Below, piece after piece: positions 22,898 through 33,921 of a stretch of 64,000 nucleotides of DNA. The position numbers and the translations under genes were made by a program. Source of the DNA: Dermacentor variabilis (lineage: Eukaryota; Arthropoda; Arachnida; Ixodida; Ixodidae). The stretch covers positions 55,866,255-55,930,254 of the forward strand of contig NC_134576.1 of assembly GCF_050947875.1 (NCBI RefSeq), read 5' to 3'. The notes below the pieces were generated by a model. That model was not told the DNA's origin and searched no databases. It worked only from the letters and a program-made list of their open reading frames with translations. Positions within the stretch are counted from its first letter, which is position 1. The number at the start of each line of letters is the position of its first letter.

Positions 22898-23250
22898 ATG
22901 TGTGTGTGTGTGTAAGCCGTCCCGGGCAGAGGCGACGTGTTTACAATGACTGGACGAACGTTACCGTCCCCTTGGAGTCAAGGGAGGACCGAGTGTTTTT
23001 AAACCGCTGTTGTGCCGCCTCTCAGGACACTCTCTCAAGCAGTCATGTTAGATAGACTCTCTCAAGCTTTCATGTTAGACTGACACTCTCTCAAGCAGTC
23101 ATGTTAGACTGATGTACTCTCTCAAGCAGTCATGCTAGACTGATGAACTGCATGTAAATACTGTAAATAAACCAGCTACCTTCAAATTAATGCCGTACTC
23201 CAATCTTGACAACGGGTTACGAACGATGGGAATAAGCTCCAATCATAACA
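22529..23250 (+). repeat. 5' LTR of the Gypsy-type element
   Basis: The LTR begins TGTTAAGAACGGCC and ends AATCATAACA. It aligns over its length with 28382-29198. It contains an interrupted (GT)n tract at about 22853-22912 and four imperfect copies of an approximately 27-base unit (CTCTCTCAAGCAGTCATG) at about 23028-23144. AATAAA occurs at 23165-23170. Compared with the 3' LTR it lacks an approximately 80-base block after AATAAAC. A CGGT/CGAT flank is seen but does not make a convincing target duplication. Confidence 0.85.
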
Positions 23251-23275
23251 ACTGGCTGACAGCGCTGGGATGGAC
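23251..23275 (+). other. Candidate primer-binding site
   Basis: ACTGGCTGACAGCGCTGGGA follows the 5' LTR immediately, the position where an LTR retrotransposon pairs with a host tRNA 3' end. The complementary tRNA was not identified. Confidence 0.4.
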
Positions 23276-23469
23276 TTTGCGACGTCGTACTTTTTCTGCG
23301 GTGACTGCTTGGTTCTTGCTTTGACTCTCTATGCTTCATTTTGTGGTTGTTCTGTTTAGAACCGTAGGGAAGCTAGATTGTTGAGTGTTAGCTAGGTTGT
23401 GTTTTCCTAGCTAGATTTAGCGAGCAGGAACGAGGCAGTAACGCAGCAATCACGGAGTAAAGGAGACTG

Positions 23470-24590
23470 CTGAGAGACAAATTTTTGATCGTTGGTGAGG
23501 AACTGGGCCTAGATGTACGCAAAGAAATGCTAAAAGCGGAATCATTGGAGCTAATTTCCGAACAGGCCAGTGAGGAAGAAATTGAAATGGGATTGGAACT
23601 TCTAAAGAAAAGAGAGAAACGGGAAAGAGAGAGAGAAGAACGGGTCATAGAAGAACGGGAAAGAGAGAAAGAAGAACGTGACAGAGAGAGAGAGAGACGA
23701 ACGTGATAAAGACCGCGAGTGAAGAAAAATGCATCTTGAACTTGAAAGCAAACCTTTGGAGTTGTCTCAAAAGAATGAAGGGGCTCTGGGACGATCAAAT
23801 GAGGCAGAATCATACCGCATGGACAGGCTATTAAAGCCATATGAGGTCGGGACCGACATAGGCTTGTTCCTAAGCAATCTTAAAAGGACTTGCGAGAAGA
23901 TGAACTTCGGCCCGAGTACATGGCCACAGCGGTTGCTGTCTATGTTGCCGTGCGAGGCGGTGGAAGTAATCGCCAGACTGCGTGCACAGGATGCTTATGA
24001 TTATGCAAAAGTTAAGGCTAGTCTCCTGAAGAAATACCGCCTGTCAGCTGAAGCTTTTCGGCAAAGGTTTAGGAGCACAGGCAAGAAAGATAGCGAGGGG
24101 TAACCAGAGTTTGCATACGGCTTAAAGGTGAACCTAGTCGAGTGGCTGAAAAGCGTGGAAGCGTACGACAGCAGACACATGATCATTGAATGCATGTGTC
24201 TAGAGCAGTTTTACAAAAGCATCCCCCAAGCTGTGAAACTGTGGGTGCAAGACAGAGGGAATGTAAACACTGTGGAAAGGCGGGCTGAATTAGCCGGAGT
24301 ACGCAAAGCGTAGAAAGTTGAACGCCGAGGACGGAAATTGGGACGGTCAAATGGACCGCAGAAACCATTTCCGTTCATAAAGGATTCGCAGACTAGACGA
24401 TAAGAGCCAGTGGAAGTGGAGGAAAAGCCCGCAGAAAAGAGCGAGGAGAAAGCTAACGGGGAAACCGTACAAAAAGAGCAGAAAAGAAAATTCGAATATT
24501 GTAGACTGATCCGCTGCTATAAGTGCCACAAACTGGGACATATCGCTGTGAACTGCGGAAAGCCTAGCGTAGTTTTTCCTACGTAGATGA
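23470..24590 (+). pseudogene. gag of the LTR retrotransposon, broken
   Basis: This starts with a strongly charged Glu/Arg-rich coiled-coil frame (23485-23706), changes frame, then continues at 23729-24103 and 24128-24313 as a capsid-like region (MDRLLKPYEVGTDIGLFLSN; KVKASLLKKYRLSAEAFRQR). At 24515-24556 is a CCHC zinc knuckle, CYKCHKLGHIAVNC (C-X2-C-X4-H-X4-C), the nucleic-acid-binding motif of Gag. Stops or frame changes occur near 23706, 24103 and 24313, so no complete Gag can be made. It is followed directly by the protease region. Confidence 0.8.
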
Positions 24591-24603
24591 AAAAGACGAG
24601 AAT

Positions 24604-24987
24604 ATGAAACTTTTAAGCCCATATCTTCACGATCTGCAAGTTAATGACAAACCATGCCGAGTGCTAAGAGACAGTGCCACCACGATGGACATTGTCCATT
24701 CGTCTTATGTGACGGTAGATGACTTCACCGGAGATGTAGCATGGATTAAACAGGTTGTAGAAGAACACAGCGTGTGTCTGCCCATGGCCAAAGTCAAAAT
24801 CAGTGGACCATTCGGAGAGCTAGAGACTGAAGCTGCAGTTTCCAAATTTTTGTCACTGCAGTACCCTTACATCTTTTCGAATCGTTCGAATCAGTTACTG
24901 CGTGACAAAGGGCTTAAACTGGGCGAGGGCATAGTACAGGCATTGACCCGCGGCCAAGCTTGTAAAATCGCGTCGCTTTCGGCTTAA
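24604..24987 (+). pseudogene. Aspartic-protease region of the LTR retrotransposon
   Basis: A 127-codon frame follows the zinc knuckle. The position and the string VLRDSATTMD identify the retropepsin active-site region, with the Asp codon at 24670-24672. Retropepsins normally have D-[ST]-G; here the triad reads D-S-A. This may be lineage-specific or a decay mutation. The frame ends at 24987, and the linker to integrase contains further stops. Confidence 0.6.
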
Positions 24988-25225
24988 AATGGAGAAGCTG
25001 CTCCAGATGATGGAGAAACGGAGATAACTTCAATGCCCGAATCCGAGCTAGGCCCGAGGGACAAAAAAACGGTTGAGGAGAGCCTGCCAGCTGACCAGCT
25101 CAATGAGAGCCTAGCACTAGAATTGTCAAAGTTCAAGCCTGCAGGAAGAGCAAGCGGACGCAAGCGCAAGCGAGACATAGTCGTTATTATCAACGACCTC
25201 AAAGAACTTTGATAAGCTCTTACGT

Positions 25226-26690
25226 GTGGACAGAGATTCACTGGCAGCCGAGCAAAAGAATGATGGCAGCTTATCTAGATTATATCAGACAGCTAAAGAA
25301 GGCATTGCTAGGCGCAACGTGACGATACAAGAGAGAGGAGGATTGTTGAATCGGTACTACAGAGATCGAAAGTGTAGGACTCCAGATCAATTAGTCGTAC
25401 CTACTAAGTACAGGGAGGACCTTTTGAGTCTCTGTCATGGAAATGGGTGGTCCCGCCACCTAGGCATAAACAAATCAAAGGAAAGATTGCTTATGGAATA
25501 CTACTGGCCTGGTTGTTTCAAAGACGTAGAAAACTTTGTAAGATCATGCGACGCCTGCCAGTGCTCGGGTAAACCAGGAGAGACATGGTAGGCTCCACTA
25601 AAGGTAGTGCCCATAATAAGGGAACCTTTCAGACGACTTGTGCTAGACACGGTAGGGCCTCTACCAAAAACAAAATCGGGTTACAGGTACTTGTTTACCA
25701 TGCTGTCTCCGGCTACAAAGTTTCCAGAAGCAATCCCTCTGAAAGAGCTCAACTCCACCGAAGTAGTAGACGCGCTTTTGACAGTGTTGGCACGAGTTGG
25801 GTTTCTAGCCGAAATTCAGGCGGATCAAGGGTCAGTATTCACCAGCGCACTGACTTCCACATTCTTGCGATATTGCGGGGTGAAGTTAATACACAGTTCC
25901 GTCTATCACCCTCAGTCCAACAGTGTAGAGAGGTGGCATTCAGTGCTTAAGCAAGTTTTGCGTGCGCTCTGTTACGAGCACAAGGAGGACTGGGAGAACT
26001 GTCTGTCGGCAACTTTGTTTGCTTTGCGAACGGTTCCACATGAAGCGACAGGGTTCTCGCCAGCAGAACTAGTGTATGGGAGGACACTACGTTCTCCACT
26101 AAGAATGCTAAGAGAGATGTGGGAGGAAACAGGAGAGAGTCTTAAAGTGGGTGAATACGTGCTAAATTTGCTGGAATGGGTGAGCGAAACCCAAGAACTA
26201 GTAGAAGAGAACATGGGAGTAGCTCAAAAGAACGCCAAATTCTATTACGACAAGAATGCGAGGCTTCGCACGTTTAATGCCGGAGACCAGGTAATGATCC
26301 TCAGACCTTCAAGAAAGAACAAGCTTGAAGTTCACTGGGACGGGCCCGGTAAAGTGTTGCACAAACTTTCAGATACTATGCTCTGGAAATGCCCGGTCGC
26401 AGGAAGGAGGTGAACATATATCACTGCAATTTGATGAAGCCGTATCTACAGCGGAGCGGAGTCGTTAACTATACCATCAAAGAGCAGGATGGCACTAGTA
26501 CCAAGTTTAAGGAGTATAGGGCGATCTCACACTCTGAAATCGGTTTAGAAGAAGTAGTAAAACATTCGGTGAGCTCGCACGCTCTCATATCCGAGCAGCT
26601 AGATGAGCTAAAAGGGGTGTTAGGGGAATTAATATCTCGACAGATTCAGCGATCGGCCACGTATTACCGAACTAATAACACATGAAATAG
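25226..26690 (+). pseudogene. Integrase of the LTR retrotransposon, upstream of RT
   Basis: The HHCC zinc-binding start spans about 25436-25562 (HGNGWSRHLGINKSKERL, then CDACQ). The catalytic core follows with LDTVGPLPKT (first Asp), IQADQGSVFTSAL (second Asp) and YHPQSNSVERWHSVLK (Glu), so D, D and E are all present. The core sits in the frame 25607-26413; the HHCC domain is in 25226-25591, with a frame change between them and another after 26413. The C-terminal region includes the basic string ILRPSRKNKLEVHWDGPGK. Its place before reverse transcriptase is unusual for Gypsy elements. Confidence 0.9.
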
Positions 26691-27969
26691 AGCTGACATC
26701 AACCGAACCCGTAAGATCAAAGCCTTACAGGGTGCCTCTAAGACAGAGAGAAATTATGGAGGGAGAGATACAGCGCATGCTAGAGTTGGGAGTTATTGGG
26801 CCCGCTGAGAGTGACTCCACGTCACCACTAATACTAGTAGAAACTCCTAACAATGACCCTCGTCCGTGTGTTGACTACAGGCAGGTAAATGCCATCACTA
26901 GGGATGAGCTAGCTGTACCCGATACCCAACATTGAGGAACGAATTGAAAGAGTTAGCGCTGCTAAATACATTTCAACTATAGATCTCGTGCGGGGGTACT
27001 GGCAAGTTCCCCTTTCAGAAAGTGCCAGCCGCTATGCCGCATTCATCTCACCTGTAGGCACTTTTCGCCCTCTCGCACTCAGTTTAGGGCTGAAGAATGC
27101 GCCGTTTAGCTTCTCTAAGTTAATGGATATTGTCCTGAAAGACTTGCAGGAGTTTGCCTTGCCATATCTGGATGATGTAGCAATTTTTTCGGACAGCTGA
27201 GAACAACACGTATCGCACCTCAAACAGGTGTTCTCACACTTGAGGGAAGCCGTCTTAACGATCAAAGCGGAAAAGTGTAGATTTGGGTGTTCGCAGGTTA
27301 CTTATCTGGGCCATATTGTCGGCCAGGGCACGAGACGGCTGGCCGAGCTGAAAATAGCTACGATTGGAGAATTTTCTCGGCCGCGCACGAAAACAGACCT
27401 TTGTTCATTTTTGGGACTTGTGGGGTACTATCAACGGTACATTCCGAATTACTCGCAAATGGCAAGTCCATTAACGGACGCCCTTCGAAAGGGAGCACCG
27501 AGTAGCGTACACTGGGATAAGGACAGAGAGAACGCTTTCCAAAGTTTGAAAACGTTATTGGTTTCTCGTCCTGTGCTTTGCGCGCCAGACTACACAAAGG
27601 AATTCATAGTTCAATTTGACGCAAGCGACAGAGGTATGGGCGTGGTACTCAGTCACGGCCGGCGACGATAACGAGGAGCATCCTATCCTCTGTGCCAGCC
27701 GTAAACTAAATGTAAGAGAAGAAGTCTAGAATGCTTCAGAGAAGGAATGCGCTTGTTTAGTTTGGGCCGCCCAAAAGTTGTGATACTTGTACGGAGCGAA
27801 GTTCATCTTCGAGACCGACCACTGTCCTCTGACGTGGCTCAATCAAATGTCACACAAAAATTGCCGCGTGCTCCGATCCAGCCTCACTTTCCAACAGTAC
27901 AACTTCTCCGTTAGATATAAGAAGGAAAAGTTGCATAGCAATGCGGATGGTTTGAGCAGGCTAATATGA
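26690..27969 (+). pseudogene. Reverse transcriptase and RNase H of the LTR retrotransposon
   Basis: RT begins near 26700 (PVRSKPYRVPLRQREIMEGE), continues with PLILVETPNNDPRPCVDYRQ and IDLVRGYWQVPLS, and has the catalytic YLDD at 27165-27176. RNase H follows with FDASDRGMGVVLS near 27614 and ETDHCPLTWL near 27810, ending NADGLSRL at about 27963. YLDD and the adjoining motifs are of Ty3/Gypsy type rather than Copia. Frame breaks occur near 26935, 27200 and 27671, so the copy is inactive. Confidence 0.9.
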
Positions 27970-28381
27970 ATTCTGCGTTTGAGGGTCCCGCCTAAATTTT
28001 AGGGTTACCATCGTTAATTTTGTTAAGAAAGATTCCCTCTAATTTAGCAGGATTCACTCCATGATTGCTGAATTTGTCAGCACGAAATTGCTTCAAAAAA
28101 TTGGCATAGCGAAATGCAGCATTTTTTTTGTTTCTGCACTTATGTTTTCTTTGAAGCCTAGCGGGTGGAAAGTGAGAGCCAATGATGTCATCTCGGCGCA
28201 GAGCCATGTTGTGGGGTCCATTTTGCAGTTGCCTGTCCTTGTTGGATGTTTTGGGGTGGTGACATCATTACACAAGTGATTACTGCGAGCCAAGACATCA
28301 CCCCCTGGCCACCAGCCGTTCTCTTCCTGAGCAGCGGTTATCAGCGCTGGACAGTAGAGACTTCCCGGGCCATGGAGGCGC
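27970..28381 (+). other. 3' untranslated region before the 3' LTR
   Basis: There is no integrase or other domain here, which confirms that integrase is not in the usual Gypsy position downstream of RNase H. A purine-rich candidate polypurine tract (GGGTGGAAAGTGAGAG) occurs near 28160, but it is not adjacent to the LTR, so the true tract is uncertain. Confidence 0.4.
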
Positions 28382-28706
28382 TGTTTAGAACGGCCCAGCT
28401 GAGGTGAAAGTGTTGCCAGCCAGTTGCGACGACGGCGGCGTCAACTTTCAAGGAACGACACAGTTACGCTCTAGTCTCGTCGCCGTTGTTGCTGAATGAG
28501 TTGGACGAAGCAGGTTTTGTGCCGTAACACGACACCCCCAACCAGGTTGGCCGCGAGCGGGGGAGTTGCCGCGGGAACGTCGTCAGGGACCCCTTCCCAC
28601 GCGCCGACCAAGACGCAAGACAATGGCTTCCGGGCGCGCTGCGAGGGGCAGCTCCGAGTTCTATGAAATCCGTGTGACGTCAATTCCGGAGCGGACCGTG
28701 AACCTG

Positions 28707-28762
<56 letters not shown>

Positions 28763-29198
28763 CGTTTGTGTGTGTAAGACGTCCCGGGGAGGCCGCGTGT
28801 TTACAATGACTGGACGAACGTTTCCGTCCCCTTGAAATCAAGGGAGGACCAAATGTTTTTAAATCGCTGTTGTTCGGCTGCTCAGACACTCTCTCAAGCA
28901 GTTGTGTTATACTGACACTCTCTCAAGCAGTCATGTTAGACTGACACTCTCTCAAGCAGTCATGTTAGACTGATGTACTCTCTCAAGCACTCATGCTAGA
29001 CTTTTGAACTGCATGTAAATACTGCAAATAAACACATATTCTTCGTTCTCGATGAGAAGCAGTCCTTCCCTTCATCAACGCCCTCAGCGTGGTTAAGTTG
29101 GACGACGGCATGGGCCAGCTACCTTCTAATTCATGCCGGACTCCAATCTTGACAACGGGTTACGAACGATGGGATTGACCCCCCCCCCCCATCATAAC
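28382..29198 (+). repeat. 3' LTR of the Gypsy-type element
   Basis: It begins TGTTTAGAACGGCC and ends CATCATAAC, matching the 5' LTR. It has a longer (GT)n tract (about 28707-28780), the same four-fold approximately 27-base repeat (about 28890-29008), AATAAA near 29025, and an approximately 80-base segment missing from the 5' LTR. A C-run lies near 29178-29190. The many differences from the 5' LTR show an old insertion. Confidence 0.85.
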
Positions 29199-30519
29199 CC
29201 GATCGACTACGGCGGTATTCCGGGTTGCGCGGCTGCCGTCTTAAATCGAAAGCGATATTTTGTGCCGTTTGTGCTGCCTATGCTTGCCTGCACTGCATGA
29301 ATACACTTCTGGTCCAAAAGCATTGGTCAAAGTTGCTCAAAAATTCTGCAAGTATCCCGCCGACTTTTTTTTTACAACGGCCACCTCAGCTGATATATGG
29401 AGATACTCCTAGCTTGATGGGAAACTAGATAAATCATGGTCCTAAGTGAGAGAGGCGTTAATTTTAATGCTTCTGAACTCTTTAACCCAAGTACTTAGCT
29501 TTACTGAAAGTGTCCGCAAATGTAGACAACTTAGGACCACATTCATGTCCCATGCTGTAGCATCTTTCCACTGTTCATATTCTTCAGTGCAATTTTTTCA
29601 TAAGACCCATCGCGCACTGGAACTCTACTGCGAATTCTCCAACTCTTCTAGACTATTACCAAAAAAGAAAAATGCCAGTAAAAGAAATGCCAGTAGAAGC
29701 ACACCGGAGAGCACAAAGCCGCACTGCTCTAGCCATGGTCAACGGCCTCGCAATGCTTTGTTTTTATTGGAGAGTCGGATTCTCCCGGTCCATGTCAGTT
29801 GAAGCACACCGGACAGTTCAAAGCCGCACTGCTCTAGCCGCAACTCAAAGGAGTAAAAGTCACTCCTGTCGTTTACCCGTACATTGTTGCATTTCCTCGC
29901 GTTGATATTGCAGATCCGACCCACGATGAGTGTCATGGCAAACCGGCGCATCAATTGAATAAACACGGAGTGATTTTCGGTGAAGAATGTGTTCCATAAC
30001 TGGCCCATGGGGGTCATTAGCCTCGAAGACGTAGCCTCGAAGAGCAAAAGGTGAAAAGAAAAGAGGTGAAAAAGCCAAAACGGGAGAGGTGTGTGAACAG
30101 GCCCTCAAACGACAGCGTACTCGCTAGCCATGCTCACTGTCGAAGACATGTCATGTGGCTTGGAAGAGCGTCATGACGTCATGTGGCTTGGAAGATGCCA
30201 TCCGCGTTCAAGGGCTTCGAGCCGCCACCTGAGGCCACCACAACAAAAAGTGCGGGACCATTGTTCAATAAAGTTTCTTCTTCTCATGATCAGGGTACCG
30301 TGTGAATAATTGATCTAGATAAACGTGCTTTTGTACAGACTATAATCTCGCAGATAACGAATTTATTGAAATGCACGAAATATACAGAGAAGCAGCTAGG
30401 AAAGGAACGCAATTACTGCTAACCGCTCAGAGCCTTGCCCCGTGGCGGTGCCCCTCAGTGTGCCGACACCTGAACTACAATCAGCAGTGGGCAATGGGGT
30501 TAGATAAAACAAAGGACGG
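29199..30519. other. No gene; two small duplications
   Basis: GAAGCACACCGGA...AAAGCCGCACTGCTCTAGCC occurs twice, near 29697-29740 and 29802-29850. GTCATGTGGCTTGGAAGA occurs twice, near 30151 and 30178. CAATAAAGTTTCTTCTTCT near 30266 looks like the 3' end of a transcribed repeat. Nothing coding is recognised. Confidence 0.35.
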
Positions 30520-31200
30520 AGATAGAAAGGATATTAGAGAAGACTGAATAAAAGGAAGTTACCTTGTATACAACAAAACAAATTGGTAAATATTTATACA
30601 TATTTGGTTTCCAAGAGACTCCCTCGCGAAACTGATCCAGTCAAGCATAACTGCTGCTGATCGTGAGCTTACGTAGAGTGTAAGCGTCTTAAATACATAG
30701 TATATTTTAGTCGAATCTGTAAATAACCCTCCTGCATTAAGAAAAAAATGCATTTTTATGGCAAACACAGGGTTGCTAAGCCAAAGAAGAGGCATCCGCG
30801 TAAGGCAGTCGGCGACGCCACCCAAAATTTCTCACACAGGCTCTACATGAAGCCATAGATATTGAAGAAATTTGCTCAAGCCTTATTCTGGAAGCACTGA
30901 ACACTGAACTTATGAAGTTGCAATAGATTTTACTAAATGCACCGAACCGAACGTAAGAAAAAATGGAGAAGAAAGTTTGAGATCGGTGAAGTAAAAAGTT
31001 TGCACTGACATACCGCTGTAAAGGTATTGGTGGTTAACCTCAATTTTGTCTGTTGAAAAATGCATTAGCACGGAATTAACCGAAGTAGTGTTTTAAAATA
31101 TGTTGTCGCGAAGAGAAACGAATTACGTGCTTCCTTTTGATGTCTCGTGAAAGGTGGCATAACATTTTCGAGTTCGTATTGCGATAACATATGTGAACAT
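30520..31200. repeat. Diverged dispersed repeat copy B
   Basis: This aligns in order with 8430-8950 and 9482-9700 (shared GAGCTTACGTAG, AACCCTCCTGCA, GAAGTTGC, GACATACCGC, GTGCTTCC). It lacks the 527-bp element present in copy A, so it shows the empty-site state. It is non-coding. Confidence 0.5.
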
Positions 31201-33097
31201 GCCAAGCGAATTTCCTCCGTCGGCATCGCCGTGATGTTCCATATAAAATCGAAGCGCGATAACATCGTGGCCACGCGCCGTGTGGTGTAGACCTGAACGA
31301 AAGCTTGCCTGAGTGGGCCGAGAGAGATTCGGGCTTGATGCAGCGGTCTTTTCTCGCGCTCGCAATGGAGGAAGGCGAGAGTGGTGCGTGCCATCTCACG
31401 TGCGATAATGGCCGATTTACGCTCACACCGCCCATGGCCGCACGCCGCACCGCAAGCGAGCGGTCCACCAGTAATGGCCGACGTGACGTTACGAGAGGCG
31501 GTCGTGCACATTCGCCTCCGTGCGGTGACCGCATAAACATGGCGCTGGTTCGAAGCGAAGCGGAGCGCGAGGCCTAGACCGCTAGGCTGCAGGGGCAGTT
31601 CGTTTTTTGTGTGGTTTATTGTGATCATTGCAAGAGCTATTCAGCACCTGCAAAGCTATTTGTCCAACGGAACAAGTAGCTGTACTCTTCCTGACCTCTT
31701 CAGTCCGTGCGATCGCGAAAGGAAACAGACGGATGTGTGTTGTGTTTACGCGAGGGTCGGAAGGAATGAAGCAGCCGATTTCGTGTTTTGCCGTTGTTTG
31801 CATGTGCATTACAAACGCGAAGGCCATCGCATACACTTGAATTCTAAGCATGACTCTAGTTCGGCACGCGGCAAAATGAAAAGATTGCGATCGCGCTCCT
31901 CAGCATATGGCGTTCGTAGGTGTTGGGTGTGCGCGACGAAGATTGCAAGTTTGTGCAGTACTGGCTTGTGTTTCAGAAGTGATGAGACGATGTGTAGCGA
32001 TGCGCTTCGTTGTCATCTCATCGCAGTCATTCGTGTCTTCGTGTTCGTCTCTTCGTCTTCGTGAGAGCTGTTTTGCGTGCTGCGATGCGCATTGGTGACC
32101 ACGAACACCACGTACAGAACGTTCGAGCTTTAGGGTTCTTACTTTCGCGAAGCGTAAGTGTACTGTGAAGTGTACGTGCAATGTGTGACAGTGGTACTAG
32201 GCGTATAAGTGTTCGTTTCATGCAATATGCATATGTTCTGAAGTGAACCGCGCATAAGCGTTGCGGGCGAGTTTGGTTCCGGCCCTTTCTGCCTCGCTCA
32301 CGTATCTTGTGTGCTTTTCAGAAGTTATTTCTGAGCTATGAAGGTGTTTATAATCGATAGGGGCAATATAAGGAGCAGCTTAAAAGTTACATGAGCACAC
32401 GCGCGCTGTCGTGAAATGTGGGCGCGCTTATATGCACTGTTCTCGTGAACGCAAATTTCGGGCACTCTTCATTTTTGTCAACTGGGCATTGGTGTGAACA
32501 GCAGAAATCCTGAGGCGTATTTCTAGATTAAGCAAAATATACAGTCTTATACGGGGGGGAGGGGGGTCCTTGCATGTGCAATAAACTCAACAGCTGGTTT
32601 CTTGTTAGTATCGGAGTACACACATTTAGTGCCAGCACCTGTGGCACGGCATGATAAGCAAATAATGCGCGAAGATTAGATACTTCCTTTTGATTATTGA
32701 CAATTGGCATTTTTTGATAAAAAGCCATATGCATGTAACAAAGCATGACGATGAAAATACAACTGGTATGGTCAATATATGATTCGAGTATTGTAGCAGC
32801 AGAACATAAGCAACACGGACACAGAATGGACGACTACACGAGGATGCAGCTGCCCTGTCAATTGATTTCTTAATTGAAATTACCACTCTTCTTTATTTCG
32901 TCGCCATATCTTTTACCTGTCTGAGGCTGTCTCAAAACGGTCACTTCCTTTCTTGTCAGGGCGACTTACGGTGTGCTTACACATTGCGCTCCTGTTTTAC
33001 TTATCTGAAATGCCTCAAGAATCTCCCCAGTTAGCCTATTGTTGTTCTTTTTTAGGACTTGCACTTCATGAAACTTGGGGGTGCACGTGCTTGCTTA
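31201..33097. other. No supported gene
   Basis: Open frames at 31065-31628 (-) and 31609-32064 (+) are long by chance standards but lie in GC-rich sequence, overlap other frames and match nothing I recognise. 32045-33097 is AT-rich with short frames only. Confidence 0.3.
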
Positions 33098-33921
33098 TCA
33101 ATCTTGTCCCTTCTCGTTCATTTCGCAACGTTTGCAGGGCACGGCCAGATTGCTGCCTGCGGTCCCTGAAATTGATGATGCATGCTCTCTTGTTCGAAGA
33201 TTAAGGCATCTTTCCGTTTGCTCTATGTATTGCTTTCCATAGGACAGGAGTATGGCGTCACAATCGCAGTATCTGCTCTGGTGCATGATCTGGCATTGTG
33301 GTTCCTTTTTTTCCTGGTTCACTCGTGCGCACATACCTTTTCCCTTGTTTGGTGCTGAGAACACTACTCGGATACCGTGTCTTTTACCAATCTTGATGAG
33401 ATTGTGGGTCAGTCCAGGCACATATGTAATTTTTGTAGAATTGTTTTTGGCACCCACAAATTCAGGTCCGCTTTTGCTTTCTTGTTTTCTTTTAATCTTC
33501 TCTACGAGGCCTTCAGCTATGCTGCATAGCATTGACATGGCATGTTTTTCCCTACATTTTTCAGCCTACTTAACTGCCGCTGAAAACTTTTTTCCTTTTG
33601 ATGCTGGCATGATTTCTGATGCATGATGCATGCATGATGCTGGCATGCCCTTTTTACAGTCTTGAAATAGCTTGACGTGAAGGGAAGAAATTGTTTCTTT
33701 GCTCTGGGCTCTTACCCTCAGTGTAGATGTCCTGCTTGGAATTCTAGTGAAATGTCGAGGAACTCCATGGGACTGTGGTTCGGACGCTCATAAAGGAAGT
33801 TCAGCTCTGGGCACGTTGATTGAAAGTACTCTGGTACGGTGTCCTTAAGTTGTTGGTAATAGGTTGCATTCTCTTTCAATAGATGAAGCGTTAGTAGGGA
33901 CGGCACATTAGGAAGGAACAA
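33098..33921 (-). pseudogene. Penelope-like element remnant: RT end and GIY-YIG endonuclease
   Basis: On the minus strand, 33921-33718 encodes CPELNFLYERPNHSPMEFLD, resembling the end of Penelope-type reverse transcriptase. 33538-33098 encodes THNLIKIGKRHGIRVVFSAP followed by YGKQYIEQTERCLNLRTREH, a degenerate GIY-YIG endonuclease core: the Arg and following REH region survive, but the first Tyr-containing motif is damaged (IEQTE where IGQTG is expected). The linker between the two pieces is frame-shifted. Penelope-like elements are a distinct retroelement class that uses this endonuclease. Confidence 0.7.

Noticed and set aside
22860..22950. Cys/Val-rich small protein in the LTR
   Set aside because: The reading comes from the (GT)n microsatellite.
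23028..23144. CRISPR-like array of approximately 27-base repeats
   Set aside because: The copies are nearly contiguous, without unique spacers, occur in both LTRs, and the genome is animal.
23388..23840. 150-codon Ser-rich minus-strand frame
   Set aside because: It is the antisense of the Glu/Arg-rich gag coiled coil.
31065..31628. 187-codon minus-strand gene
   Set aside because: Several overlapping frames on both strands in the same GC-rich stretch; no domain or splice support.
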